Source: Gaetbulibacter_A aestuarii
GTDB taxonomy: Bacteria > Bacteroidota > Bacteroidia > Flavobacteriales > Flavobacteriaceae
Reading direction: 5' to 3'
DNA length: 64,000 bases
Assembly (NCBI RefSeq): GCF_039537665.1
Contig: NZ_BAABAY010000001.1
Span: forward strand, 186,001 to 250,000
Of the stretch, positions 26,909-35,312 are shown piece by piece; within the stretch, counting starts at the first letter, position 1; each line of letters opens with the position of its first letter. The notes beneath the pieces were generated by a model. The model was not told the DNA's origin, did not search any database, and saw nothing but the letters and a program-made list of their open reading frames with translations. Made by a program: the position numbers and the translations under genes.

Positions 26909-27961
26909 TTATTTAATGGATTGAACAACTGCTTTTGGCGCCTCTTTGCGCGTACCGTCGAAACCATTTACACCACTTACGGTGGTATATTTTAAAACAT
27001 ATTTCTTACCCGGATTGATGATACGATAGGCCGCCTGGCACATTAATGTTGCTTCATGGAAGCCACATAAGATCAACTTTAATTTCTCCGGATAGGTGTT
27101 TACATCACCAATAGCGAAAATTCCGGGAATGTTGGTTTGGTAATTCTTTGAATTATCAACCTTGATCGCGTTTTTTTCGATCTCCAGTCCCCAATCTCCT
27201 ATCGGTCCTAATTTCGGCGATAAGCCAAACAAAGGTACAAAATGATCTGTTTGTAACTCAAAGGATTCATCCTCTTTTTGTACGGTTACCGATTCGAGTT
27301 TCCCTTTCCCTTTTAAAGCTACCACTTCAGCCGGTGTAATAAGATTGATCTTATTTAACAAGGTTAATTCGCGAACTTTCTCTACGGAATCAAGCGCCCC
27401 TCGAAATTCATTTCTTCGGTGAATTAAAGTTACCTCTGAAGCAACATCGGCTAAAAAAATACTCCAGTCTAAGGCAGAATCACCACCTCCCGAAATGACC
27501 ACTTTTTTATCACGATAGAACTCCGGATCTTTTATAATGTATTCCACACCTTTATCCTCATAGCGGGCAACATTATCGATAAGTGGTTTTCTAGGTTCAA
27601 AAGAGCCCAGGCCACCGGCAATAGCCACAACAGGAGCTTGATGTTTGGTGCCTTTATTTGTGGTTACGATAAACGAACCATCATCTTGTTTTTCTATGGT
27701 CTCGGCACGTTCGCCCAGAGTAAATCCGGGTTCGAACTGCTTCCCTTGTTCTAATAAATTCCTGGTGAGATCACCGGCTAGTATTTCCGGAAAACCGGGA
27801 ATATCATAAATAGGTTTTTTAGGATAGATCTCGGAACATTGCCCTCCGGGTTGTGGTAAAGCGTCAATCAAATGACATTTTAATTGTAATAACCCCGCTT
27901 CAAAAACGGTAAATAACCCTGTTGGTCCTGCTCCTATGATTAGGATATCTGTTTTTATCAT
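26909..27961 (-). CDS. Thioredoxin reductase-like ferredoxin/flavodoxin-NADP reductase
   Basis: A 350-residue FAD/NAD(P)H flavoprotein: FAD motif IIGAGPTGLFTVFEAG at the N-terminus, NAD(P)H motif VVISGGGDSALDW about residue 165, and C-terminal FAD motif GIFAIGDVNTYP. The redox CxxC of thioredoxin reductase is missing, as in the TrxR-like ferredoxin-NADP reductases. In this operon it probably passes electrons from NADPH through ferredoxin to sulfite reductase. The ATG at 27961 (MIKTDILI), 1 base past the preceding stop, is the likely start. Confidence 0.88.
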   Translation of the reverse strand: MIKTDILIIGAGPTGLFTVFEAGLLQLKCHLIDALPQPGGQCSEIYPKKPIYDIPGFPEILAGDLTRNLLEQGKQFEPGFTLGERAETIEKQDDGSFIVTTNKGTKHQAPVVAIAGGLGSFEPRKPLIDNVARYEDKGVEYIIKDPEFYRDKKVVISGGGDSALDWSIFLADVASEVTLIHRRNEFRGALDSVEKVRELTLLNKINLITPAEVVALKGKGKLESVTVQKEDESFELQTDHFVPLFGLSPKLGPIGDWGLEIEKNAIKVDNSKNYQTNIPGIFAIGDVNTYPEKLKLILCGFHEATLMCQAAYRIINPGKKYVLKYTTVSGVNGFDGTRKEAPKAVVQSIK

Positions 27962-27962
27962 C

Positions 27963-28550
27963 TTATGATTCTTTTTTAGCAATTAATCCTTTGGTAAATT
28001 CATTGAGGGTTGACACTTTCTCCTCAAAATCTCCTTGTATTGTTTTTCTGTATTCATTTAAATTCTTCACCAAATCATCAATGTTTTCAGGGATCACCTC
28101 CTCAAAAAACTGACGCAAACGTTTGGCCGTTGTTGGCGATTTCCCATTGGTCGAAATCGCAATTTTCACGTTACCTTTCGTAACAATACCACCCATATAA
28201 AAATCGCAATACGGTGGATTATCAGCCACATTGACCAATTTGGCTTCGGCACGGCAATCCTTCCAAACCTGAATATTAACCTCAGGTATATCGGTCGTAG
28301 CCACAACCACATGCTTACCTTGTAAATAGTTTTTTTCGTAAACGTCATCAATCAAGGTTACATTTCCTGTTTTAGCCAGAACCATGGTATCCGGTCTGAA
28401 CATCGGTGAGACCATCGTCACGTCAGCATCCGGACTCGACTTCAGCAAAAATCGCAATTTTTCTTCAGCCACATAACCCCCACCTACAATGAGAACCTTC
28501 AGGTTTTTAACTTTTAAAAAAACGGGGTATAAATTATTTCGTTCCATCAT
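27963..28550 (-). CDS. Precorrin-2 dehydrogenase / sirohydrochlorin ferrochelatase (Met8/CysG-N type)
   Basis: Last steps of siroheme synthesis: NAD-dependent oxidation of precorrin-2 and probably iron insertion. The NAD-binding loop VLIVGGGYVAEEKLRFLL and the family block ISTNGKSPTTAKRLRQFFEE are present. Length 195, corresponding to the N-terminal half of E. coli CysG; the methyltransferase half is the separate cobA gene directly upstream (stop and start abut). Siroheme is the cofactor of the sulfite reductase two genes upstream. Confidence 0.9.
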   Translation of the reverse strand: MMERNNLYPVFLKVKNLKVLIVGGGYVAEEKLRFLLKSSPDADVTMVSPMFRPDTMVLAKTGNVTLIDDVYEKNYLQGKHVVVATTDIPEVNIQVWKDCRAEAKLVNVADNPPYCDFYMGGIVTKGNVKIAISTNGKSPTTAKRLRQFFEEVIPENIDDLVKNLNEYRKTIQGDFEEKVSTLNEFTKGLIAKKES

Positions 28551-29321
28551 TTAAGCCTTTGCAAATTCATGCTTAATTTCTCCTAAAACAGCCCGTTCTT
28601 TAACCACATCACCAATAATAATGATCGCCGGCGAACTCAATTGTTTTTCCTGTGCAAGATACTCAATCGATTCAATAGTACCAATTCCAACCTGTTCATC
28701 CTCACGCGTTCCGTTTTGAATGATGGCCACAGCCGTATTCTGTTTTCCAAAACCTTTGAAGACCTCAACAATCTGTGACAGCTTGTGCATGCCCATCAAT
28801 ATAACCACGGTAGCGGTGGATTGAGCTGCCAGCGCCACGTCCTGTGACAGTGTATGATTCTTTGTGGTAGCTGTAACCACCCAAAAACTTTCGGATGAAC
28901 CGCGCTTTGTGAGCGGAATTCCCTGATACGCCGGCACTGCCGAAGCAGATGTAATTCCGGGAACCACATAGGTTTCCAAACCAAAAGGGCGTACATAATC
29001 GATTTCCTCAGCACCACGACCAAAAATAAAGGGATCACCGCCTTTTAAGCGTACCACATGACCTTTGGTTTGGGCTTTCATAACAATAAGCTCGTTGATC
29101 TGCTCTTGCTGGTAACTATAGCACCCTTTGCGCTTTCCAACAAAAATACACTCTGTATCTTTTTTGGCGTAGTTCAATAAATCTTCATTCACCAGAGCAT
29201 CGTAGAGAATTACATCTGCAGATTCAATAGCTTTGATGGCTTTTACCGTGATCAAATCAAGGTCTCCCGGTCCTGCGCCTACGACGGTTAATGTTGGGGT
29301 TTTTACTGCTACATGTTTCAT
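28551..29321 (-). CDS. cobA: Uroporphyrinogen-III C-methyltransferase
   Basis: SAM-dependent double methylation of uroporphyrinogen III to precorrin-2, the entry to siroheme. Family motifs are VVGAGPGDLDLITVKA at the N-terminus, LKGGDPFIFGRGAEE near residue 95, and VPGITSASAVPAYQGIPLTKR. Length 256. It lies 6 bases after the sulfite reductase gene and abuts the precorrin-2 dehydrogenase gene, so siroheme synthesis is built into the sulfate operon. Confidence 0.94.
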   Translation of the reverse strand: MKHVAVKTPTLTVVGAGPGDLDLITVKAIKAIESADVILYDALVNEDLLNYAKKDTECIFVGKRKGCYSYQQEQINELIVMKAQTKGHVVRLKGGDPFIFGRGAEEIDYVRPFGLETYVVPGITSASAVPAYQGIPLTKRGSSESFWVVTATTKNHTLSQDVALAAQSTATVVILMGMHKLSQIVEVFKGFGKQNTAVAIIQNGTREDEQVGIGTIESIEYLAQEKQLSSPAIIIIGDVVKERAVLGEIKHEFAKA

Positions 29322-29327
29322 ATCCCT

Positions 29328-31421
29328 CTATTTTAATGCTCCGAGCGACGCTTCTCTAAACTGTTTTACCTGTTTTAAAAAGGACTTTGCATTAGCGACA
29401 TAGTGTATCGCAAAATCTTTTGTTGGAGCGAATTTATTTATTTCATATATGATCTCAGAAAAGGATTTCCCTAATTCAATCTCGCCGGTTTCTATAAATA
29501 ATTCATCAAACTGCGTTATAATATTGGCCTGCGAATTCGTTCTTTTATTTTCGGCAAGTAATAAGGCTTTCGCCGAATTAACCATGGATGTGTAGGCGTG
29601 ATAAATGGCATGAGAATACACTTTATTTTCAAAGGCTTCCTCGGCATTTTCAATCTTTTCTTCACTTTCTAAAAATAGGGTCGCTACTAAATCCACCACA
29701 ACACCGGCACATTCACCGATGCCTATTTCCTTGACATATTGCTCATTGGTGCCCCAATCGATAAAATCATCCTGAGTTAAATTTGATACGTCCTGAAGAT
29801 CGTTCAACAGGTCATAGAAATATCGCTCACCGGTTACGGCATAATAGGCCTCAAAGGATTTTCCTTCAGCATTGGCTTCAAAATCATTTAAAATACGTCG
29901 CAATGCTTCCGGACCACGCTTGCTGGGTACTTTCACTACTTTATCTGCAAAAACACCCTGTCCGTTGCCTTTGTTGCCACCACCCAATAACACTTGTAAT
30001 GCCGGAGCTACCAATTTATCAGGCGTGCGCACAGACATACCCTGAAATCCAATATGCGCCATAGTGTGCTGACCACAGGCATTCATACAACCACTGATCT
30101 TGATCACAACATCGTTATTATTCAAATACTGTGGATATTCCGCTTTAATAACGCGTTCCAGTTCATCTGCAATACCGGTACTACTGGCGATTCCTAAATT
30201 ACAGGTATCCGTTCCGGGACAGGCCGTAATATCAACAGCTTTGTTGTAACCCGGTTCTGCAAAACCTAATTTTTCAAGTTCTGTGTAGAAAAACGGCACT
30301 AATGCTTCCTTCACAAAAGGAATAAGTATGTTTTGACGCAGCGTCAAACGAATTTCACCGGCGGCATATTTTTCAACCAGATCCGCTAATAAACGAGCTT
30401 TATCCGTGTAGAAATCACCTAATAAAACCTTTATTCCAATAGCCACATATCCATCCTGTTTTTGAGGAACCAGATTATTGGATTTCCATATTTCAAAGGC
30501 TTTTTCATCTGTAATTTCCACTTGAGGAGCTTCAACGCTTTTTGGCTTTGAAGCTTCATAAGCATCAGCATCAATAGGCACCGAATCATGTTCAATGGCC
30601 TTTTGTTCTTCAGCAATCAGAGCTTTCAATTCCTCAAGCCCGATATCCTTCAATAAAAATTTCAATCGGGCTTTCGCGCGACTTTTACGTTCACCATAGC
30701 GATCGAAAATACGCAACACGCCTTCCATAACGGGGATGATCTTGTCGGATTCCAAAAACTCATAGAACACATCGGCATGACGCGGTTGCGATCCTAATCC
30801 GCCACCAATCATCACCTTAAAGCCACGAACACCATTTTGGATCTTCGCAATAAACCCTAGATCGTGCATGTAAGATAAACCGGTATCTTCATCAGAGGCT
30901 GAAAAGGAGACTTTAAACTTTCTACCCATTTCCTGACAAATAGGATGACGTAAAAAGAATTTGAAAACAGCCTCAGCATAAGGCGATACATCAAAAGGTT
31001 CATTTACATCAATTCCGGCGGTTTCACTGGCGGTAACATTCCGGACTGTATTACCACAGGCTTCACGAAGTGTTACTTCATCGCGCTCCAATGCCGCCCA
31101 CAACTCGGGCGTTCTGTTCAGATCCACATAATGAATTTGGATATCCTGACGTGTCGTAATGTGTAAGCGTCCACGGGAATATTCATCCGAAACATCAGCA
31201 ATACGGTGAAGCTGATGACTTTTCACTTTACCATAGGGTAGTTTGATACGAATCATCTGAACACCTTCCTGCCGTTGCCCATAAACACCACGTGCCAGAC
31301 GCAAACTTCGGAACTTTTCCTCGTCTATTTTACCATTATTGAAAAGCTCAATTTTTTCAGCTAATTCAATAATATCTTTCTCCACAAGTGGATTTTCTAT
31401 TTCTGTTCTAAAACTTTGCAT
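29328..31421 (-). CDS. Siroheme sulfite reductase with C-terminal HEPN domain
   Basis: Six-electron reduction of sulfite to sulfide. The 697-residue chain has the two-fold nitrite/sulfite reductase repeat (about 1-520). The siroheme/[4Fe-4S] cysteines are Cys401 and Cys407 (TACPGTDTC) and Cys445 and Cys449 (SGCMNAC). After a linker, about residues 570-690 are a HEPN-type helical bundle (AFENKVYSHAIYHAYTSMVN), normally seen in nucleotide-binding or RNase proteins. The fusion is known in Bacteroidota annotation. Sulfite rather than nitrite is inferred from the cysDNH neighbours. It lies 9 bases after cysN. Confidence 0.92.
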   Translation of the reverse strand: MQSFRTEIENPLVEKDIIELAEKIELFNNGKIDEEKFRSLRLARGVYGQRQEGVQMIRIKLPYGKVKSHQLHRIADVSDEYSRGRLHITTRQDIQIHYVDLNRTPELWAALERDEVTLREACGNTVRNVTASETAGIDVNEPFDVSPYAEAVFKFFLRHPICQEMGRKFKVSFSASDEDTGLSYMHDLGFIAKIQNGVRGFKVMIGGGLGSQPRHADVFYEFLESDKIIPVMEGVLRIFDRYGERKSRAKARLKFLLKDIGLEELKALIAEEQKAIEHDSVPIDADAYEASKPKSVEAPQVEITDEKAFEIWKSNNLVPQKQDGYVAIGIKVLLGDFYTDKARLLADLVEKYAAGEIRLTLRQNILIPFVKEALVPFFYTELEKLGFAEPGYNKAVDITACPGTDTCNLGIASSTGIADELERVIKAEYPQYLNNNDVVIKISGCMNACGQHTMAHIGFQGMSVRTPDKLVAPALQVLLGGGNKGNGQGVFADKVVKVPSKRGPEALRRILNDFEANAEGKSFEAYYAVTGERYFYDLLNDLQDVSNLTQDDFIDWGTNEQYVKEIGIGECAGVVVDLVATLFLESEEKIENAEEAFENKVYSHAIYHAYTSMVNSAKALLLAENKRTNSQANIITQFDELFIETGEIELGKSFSEIIYEINKFAPTKDFAIHYVANAKSFLKQVKQFREASLGALK

Positions 31422-31430
31422 GGTTATTTT

Positions 31431-32678
31431 TTATTGAATAAAACCTGCACCAACCGTATTATTATTTCTGGTATCGATTAAAATGAAGGAACCGTTCGTT
31501 CTGTGGTTTTTAAAGGGATCGTAAAAAATAGGTTTGTTTAATTTGAAACTTACCGAAGCGATATCGTTCATGCCCAATCCTGAAACATGGTCTTCAGTTC
31601 CTGAATAATCCGGTTTTATTTTGTGATGGATGGATGCCACTTTGGCTAACACTTTGTTTATTCCATGCTGCACCACATACTTTCCGCCGGGCATTAGTTT
31701 CTCAGAATCCATCCAACAGACATTGGCTGTAAATTCTTTTTCTACCGTTGGTAAATCACCGGATTTCACGATCATATCACCACGACTCACATTAATATCA
31801 TCTTCCAAAGTAATGGTAACGGAAGAGCGTCTCGAAGCTGTTTGGTATTGATCTTTATAAAAATAAATGGCTTTGATTTTTGATTTGGTTTGCGAGGGTA
31901 ATACAACTACTTCATCGCCCACACTTAATTCACCGCCATATACTTTCCCGGCATAACCTCTGAAATCGTGAAAATCTTCAGTCTTGGGGCGAATAACATA
32001 TTGCACCGGGAAACGTGGTGTACCAACGTTGTAAATATCTGCCTTTTGTAACTGTTCTAAATGCTCTAACAAGGTTTGGCCATTGTACCAGGACATTTCT
32101 TTTGATTGATGAACGACGTTATCGCCTTTCAAAGCACTCACCGGAATAAAAGTGATCTTTTGGTCCTGATAATCACGTTTTGCCATCAAAGCTCCAAAAT
32201 CAGATTTGATTTTTTCATAAATTTCTTCTGAATAATCCACCAGGTCCATTTTGTTGATAGCAACCACAACATCCTTGATGCGTAATAAATTATTGATGAA
32301 AAAGTGACGATTCGTTTGGTCGATCACCCCTTTTCGCGCATCAATAAGAATGATGGAAGCTTGCGAGGTAGACGCACCGGTAACCATGTTTCGTGTGTAC
32401 TCCACATGGCCCGGTGTATCCGCGATAATGTAGCTTTTCTTCTTGGTAGAAAAATAAATGTGCGCTACGTCAATTGTAATTCCTTGTTCGCGTTCGGCTA
32501 CCAAGCCGTCGGTGGCTAACGAAAAATCCAAATAATCATACCCCCTTTGTTTGCTTGTTTTTTCAATGGCTTCTAACTTATCTGTCGTTAACGATTTTGT
32601 ATCGTAAAGTAAACGTCCGATAAGGGTACTTTTACCATCATCAACACTTCCTGCTGTTGCTATTTTTAATACTTCCAT
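31431..32678 (-). CDS. cysN: Sulfate adenylyltransferase subunit 1 (GTPase)
   Basis: Regulatory GTPase of ATP sulfurylase, coupling GTP hydrolysis to APS synthesis by CysD. An EF-Tu-like G domain is present: GSVDDGKSTLIG (G1), DTPGH (G3), NKMD (G4), then two beta-barrel domains. Length 415, so there is no fused APS kinase domain as found in some CysNC proteins. It is separated from cysD by a 148-base spacer with two hairpins. Confidence 0.95.
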   Translation of the reverse strand: MEVLKIATAGSVDDGKSTLIGRLLYDTKSLTTDKLEAIEKTSKQRGYDYLDFSLATDGLVAEREQGITIDVAHIYFSTKKKSYIIADTPGHVEYTRNMVTGASTSQASIILIDARKGVIDQTNRHFFINNLLRIKDVVVAINKMDLVDYSEEIYEKIKSDFGALMAKRDYQDQKITFIPVSALKGDNVVHQSKEMSWYNGQTLLEHLEQLQKADIYNVGTPRFPVQYVIRPKTEDFHDFRGYAGKVYGGELSVGDEVVVLPSQTKSKIKAIYFYKDQYQTASRRSSVTITLEDDINVSRGDMIVKSGDLPTVEKEFTANVCWMDSEKLMPGGKYVVQHGINKVLAKVASIHHKIKPDYSGTEDHVSGLGMNDIASVSFKLNKPIFYDPFKNHRTNGSFILIDTRNNNTVGAGFIQ

Positions 32679-32826
32679 TCTTCACCCCAACCCGCTCCAA
32701 AAGAGAGGGAGTTCTTTACAGGTAAATTTTAAAAATTAATATTTATTCTTTTACATCTTACTGAAAATCAATCCCTAGAAAGATAATTTTCAGAAAAATT
32801 ACTAGTTCCCCTTAGGTACTAGGGGA
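32679..32826 (-). other. Structured cysD-cysN spacer
   Basis: The only long gap inside the sulfate operon. It holds a 6-bp hairpin TCCCCT/AGGGGA (32807-32826), directly after the cysD stop, and a second, 8-bp hairpin CTGAAAAT/ATTTTCAG (32761-32768 with 32786-32793). Neither has a classical T run directly behind it. They may tune the relative amounts of CysD and CysN by mRNA processing or partial termination; no ORF is supported. Confidence 0.5.
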
Positions 32827-33732
32827 TTAAAAATACCCCTGCTGTTTGCGTTTCTCCATAGCGGCCTCCGAACGTTTATCATCAATTCGAGCTCCGCGTT
32901 CTGAAATGCTGCTTTCCCTGATCTCTTCCACCACTTTATCAATGGTTGTGGCATAAGACAATACAGCTGCGGTGCAACTCATATCGCCAACGGTTCGGAA
33001 TCTTACAAACTCTTCAAACACTTCTTCGTGCTCATCACGATACACAACCTCATCATCGGCGGTCCAGATCAATCCGTCGCGTAAAAAGACTTTACGTTTA
33101 TGCGCGAAATAAATGGATGGAATTTCAATTTGTTCTCTTTCGATATAAGACCACACGTCCAATTCCGTCCAGTTGGAAATTGGAAATACCCGAACATTCT
33201 GTCCTAACTCAATACTACCATTAAGCATATCGAACAATTCAGGACGCTGGTTCTTTTCATCCCATTGGCCAAAATCATCTCGTACTGAAAATATGCGTTC
33301 TTTGGCACGGGCTTTTTCTTCATCACGGCGCGCTCCACCAATACAGGCATCAAACTTAAATTCCTCGATCGCATCTAAAAGTGTGGTGGTTTGCAAGGCA
33401 TTCCGACTGGCATAACGCCCGGATTCTTCGCGAACTTTACCTTCATCAATGGAATCCTGAACGTGACGCACAATGAGGTCTAAACCAAGTTCTTCAACCA
33501 ATCGGTCTCTGAATTCAATGGTTTCAGGAAAATTATGTCCCGTATCAATATGCATCAAGGGAAACGGAATTTTTGCCGGATAGAAGGCTTTTACTGCCAA
33601 ACGCACCAGGGTTATGGAATCCTTTCCACCGGAGAATAACAATACCGGTTTTTCAAATTGTGCCGCTACTTCTCTTAAGATGTAAATGGCTTCGTTTTCT
33701 AATGAATTTATATGCGCTGTGTCTTTGTACAT
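32827..33732 (-). CDS. cysD: Sulfate adenylyltransferase subunit 2
   Basis: Catalytic subunit of ATP sulfurylase: sulfate plus ATP gives APS and pyrophosphate. The PP-loop motif LLFSGGKDSITLVRLA is near the N-terminus; FPLMHIDTGHNFPE and IGGARRDEEKARAKERIFS follow as in all CysD proteins. Length 301 is exact. It follows cysH by 11 bases. ATG at 33732. Confidence 0.96.
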   Translation of the reverse strand: MYKDTAHINSLENEAIYILREVAAQFEKPVLLFSGGKDSITLVRLAVKAFYPAKIPFPLMHIDTGHNFPETIEFRDRLVEELGLDLIVRHVQDSIDEGKVREESGRYASRNALQTTTLLDAIEEFKFDACIGGARRDEEKARAKERIFSVRDDFGQWDEKNQRPELFDMLNGSIELGQNVRVFPISNWTELDVWSYIEREQIEIPSIYFAHKRKVFLRDGLIWTADDEVVYRDEHEEVFEEFVRFRTVGDMSCTAAVLSYATTIDKVVEEIRESSISERGARIDDKRSEAAMEKRKQQGYF

Positions 33733-33743
33733 CGTTTTTTATT

Positions 33744-34364
33744 TTAAGCATGTAAACCACATTCGCGGTTAGCCAATGCTTTTGTGGGGTCAAAATATTT
33801 AAATTCGTTTGGTAAATCGTGGGCTTTCAAATAATCATCCAACTGTTCATCAGACCAGTGATAAAACGGACTCACCTTAAGTACGCCATCGTTACTCAAA
33901 CTAAAAATGTCGATACTGTTTCTAAACGCCGTTTGTCCTTTTCTCAAATTGGTAAACCAAACCTCAGGCTTATGTTCTCTCATAGCACGTTTAAACGGTT
34001 CAAGTTTCACTTGTTCTGTAAATAATTGATGTTCCGGCGTGTCGATCTCAGGAATTCCTAAAACCACATCGCGGTGTGCCGCTGTTTGCTTAGGCACGTA
34101 TAAAAAAATATTCAAATTCAATTGTGCTATGACAGCTTCTGCATGGCGATAGGTTTGCGGGGTATTGTACCCGGTATCACACCAAACCACCGGAAGTTTT
34201 GGTGATTCTGCTGTAACAGCATGTAAAATAGCCGCCTCGTACGGTCGGAAATTAGTTGTGACAACAGCTTTGCCGGATAATTCTAAGGCTTGTCTAATAA
34301 TATCCTCCGGCGCAGCTGCTGCCAAATCTCTATTTAGTTTAGTTATAGTTTCTTTTTGTATCAT
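33744..34364 (-). CDS. cysH: Phosphoadenylyl-sulfate (or adenylyl-sulfate) reductase
   Basis: Thioredoxin-dependent reduction of PAPS or APS to sulfite. PP-loop-fold protein of 206 residues ending in the catalytic ECGLHA. The paired cysteines (CC and CxxC) that hold the [4Fe-4S] cluster in APS reductases are absent; the only Cys residues are WCDTG and the catalytic one. That points to the PAPS type, yet no APS kinase (cysC) is in the locus. The ATG at 34364 shares its A with the stop of the DUF2061 gene (TAATG), so the longer frame is rejected. Confidence 0.9.
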   Translation of the reverse strand: MIQKETITKLNRDLAAAAPEDIIRQALELSGKAVVTTNFRPYEAAILHAVTAESPKLPVVWCDTGYNTPQTYRHAEAVIAQLNLNIFLYVPKQTAAHRDVVLGIPEIDTPEHQLFTEQVKLEPFKRAMREHKPEVWFTNLRKGQTAFRNSIDIFSLSNDGVLKVSPFYHWSDEQLDDYLKAHDLPNEFKYFDPTKALANRECGLHA

Positions 34365-34609
34365 TATTTTCCCCATTGTATGGCATTCCAAATGCGTTCG
34401 TGAAAAAAGTATAGTATCATTTTTGTGATGAGTTCGATGCCTCCTATAGAAAAGGCCAAATCTAATTTTCCCGTTACCAACCAGGAAATAACGATGGTAT
34501 CCAAAGTTCCGATGGTTCGCCAACTCAATGATTTCACTACACTTCGCAGTGGTTTTTCATCCAGAATATCTGTTTTGTAACTCGTTTTTTCTTTCGTTTG
34601 TATTAGCAT
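34364..34609 (-). CDS. DUF2061 small membrane protein
   Basis: An 81-residue protein with two hydrophobic segments (about 30-50 and 55-72) and the family pattern RSVVKSLSWRTIGTLDT plus ELITKMILYFFHERIW. DUF2061 proteins often accompany sulfate-assimilation genes in bacteria; their function is unknown, and a role in sulfur compound transport or membrane assembly is only a guess. It is the first gene behind the operator and promoter and is coupled to cysH through TAATG. Confidence 0.87.
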   Translation of the reverse strand: MLIQTKEKTSYKTDILDEKPLRSVVKSLSWRTIGTLDTIVISWLVTGKLDLAFSIGGIELITKMILYFFHERIWNAIQWGK

Positions 34610-34636
34610 ATCAATACCAATTTTTACTATTTTCTA

Positions 34637-34663
34637 TAATTCCTATCAATTTAATAGGAATTA
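34637..34663. promoter_or_regulatory. Candidate Rrf2-type operator of the sulfate operon
   Basis: Perfect 10-base inverted repeat TAATTCCTAT/ATAGGAATTA with a 7-base spacer. It is 27 bases before the first gene of the operon and touches the -7 box, so a bound protein would cover the transcription start. A weaker related dyad (TCCT...AGGA) lies at 34737-34753. The Rrf2-family gene next door is the obvious binder. Rrf2 proteins such as CymR bind AT-rich dyads with a similar core. Confidence 0.75.
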
Positions 34664-34671
34664 CAAATGTA
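34664..34671 (-). promoter_or_regulatory. -7 promoter element of the sulfate operon
   Basis: On the minus strand this reads TACATTTG, a perfect match to TAnnTTTG. A possible TTTG upstream element is at 34687-34690, but the 15-base spacing is short. The element is next to the dyad at 34637-34663. Confidence 0.6.
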
Positions 34672-34788
34672 GAAATTAAATTGAAACAAAAAAGGAGATG
34701 TTTTAATTTTTCGGAAAATTGAAAATATTTACCCGAATCCTTTAAATATTAGGAAGAATATGGAGGATAATTGCGAAAATCGCAGTAT

Positions 34789-35202
34789 TTAAACTACTGA
34801 TAAATCGGCTAAAGAGGTGTTTCGGAATATCTCCAGAGTATTATCGCGTACCTGAAGCATCAATTTATGAACACTACAGGTTTTCTCGTCGGGGCAGTCA
34901 TCACACTGCTCGTAATAATTCAAGCTTACACAGGGAACCATAGCGATGGGACCTTCCAAAACGCGCATGACCTCCGTCATTAAAATGTCCTTTGGATCTT
35001 TCAACAGATAATAACCGCCGTGCTTACCCTTTTTGGAACCTAAAAACCCTGATTTCCGAAGTGTTAGCAAAATACTTTCTAAAAATTTTTGAGGAATTTG
35101 CTCATATTTAGCAATCTCCCCTACCTGAACAGGAGTATCATCCTTACTTCGGGCAATGTAAGTTAGGGCTTTAAGACCGTATTTTGTTTTCTTCGATAGC
35201 AT
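34789..35202 (-). CDS. Rrf2-family transcriptional regulator
   Basis: A 137-residue winged-helix regulator: N-terminal MLSKKTKYGLKALTYIA and KYEQIPQKFLESILLTLRKSG form the DNA-binding domain, then GSKKGKHGGYYL. The C-terminal part has four cysteines at about 91-108 (PCVSLN, CDDCPDEKTC), the pattern that holds an Fe-S cluster in IscR/NsrR-like members. It sits directly upstream of the sulfate operon. By position it is a candidate sulfur or cysteine regulator analogous to CymR, possibly sensing through the cysteines. An odd palindrome TAGCAT-A-ATGCTA spans its own start codon (35197-35209). Confidence 0.9.
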   Translation of the reverse strand: MLSKKTKYGLKALTYIARSKDDTPVQVGEIAKYEQIPQKFLESILLTLRKSGFLGSKKGKHGGYYLLKDPKDILMTEVMRVLEGPIAMVPCVSLNYYEQCDDCPDEKTCSVHKLMLQVRDNTLEIFRNTSLADLSVV

Positions 35203-35312
35203 AATGCTAATATAGTTAAATTAAAAAAAGTGCCCTACAACGCACCTCATTTTACAGATATTATGTAACTTGTTTTACCCCAGTAACTTGAATTCACTTT
35301 AAACTTTCAAAA

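Noticed and set aside
34365..34523. N-terminally extended CysH frame
   Set aside because: The extension is a shifted reading of the DUF2061 gene; the TAATG junction at 34362-34366 sets the start.
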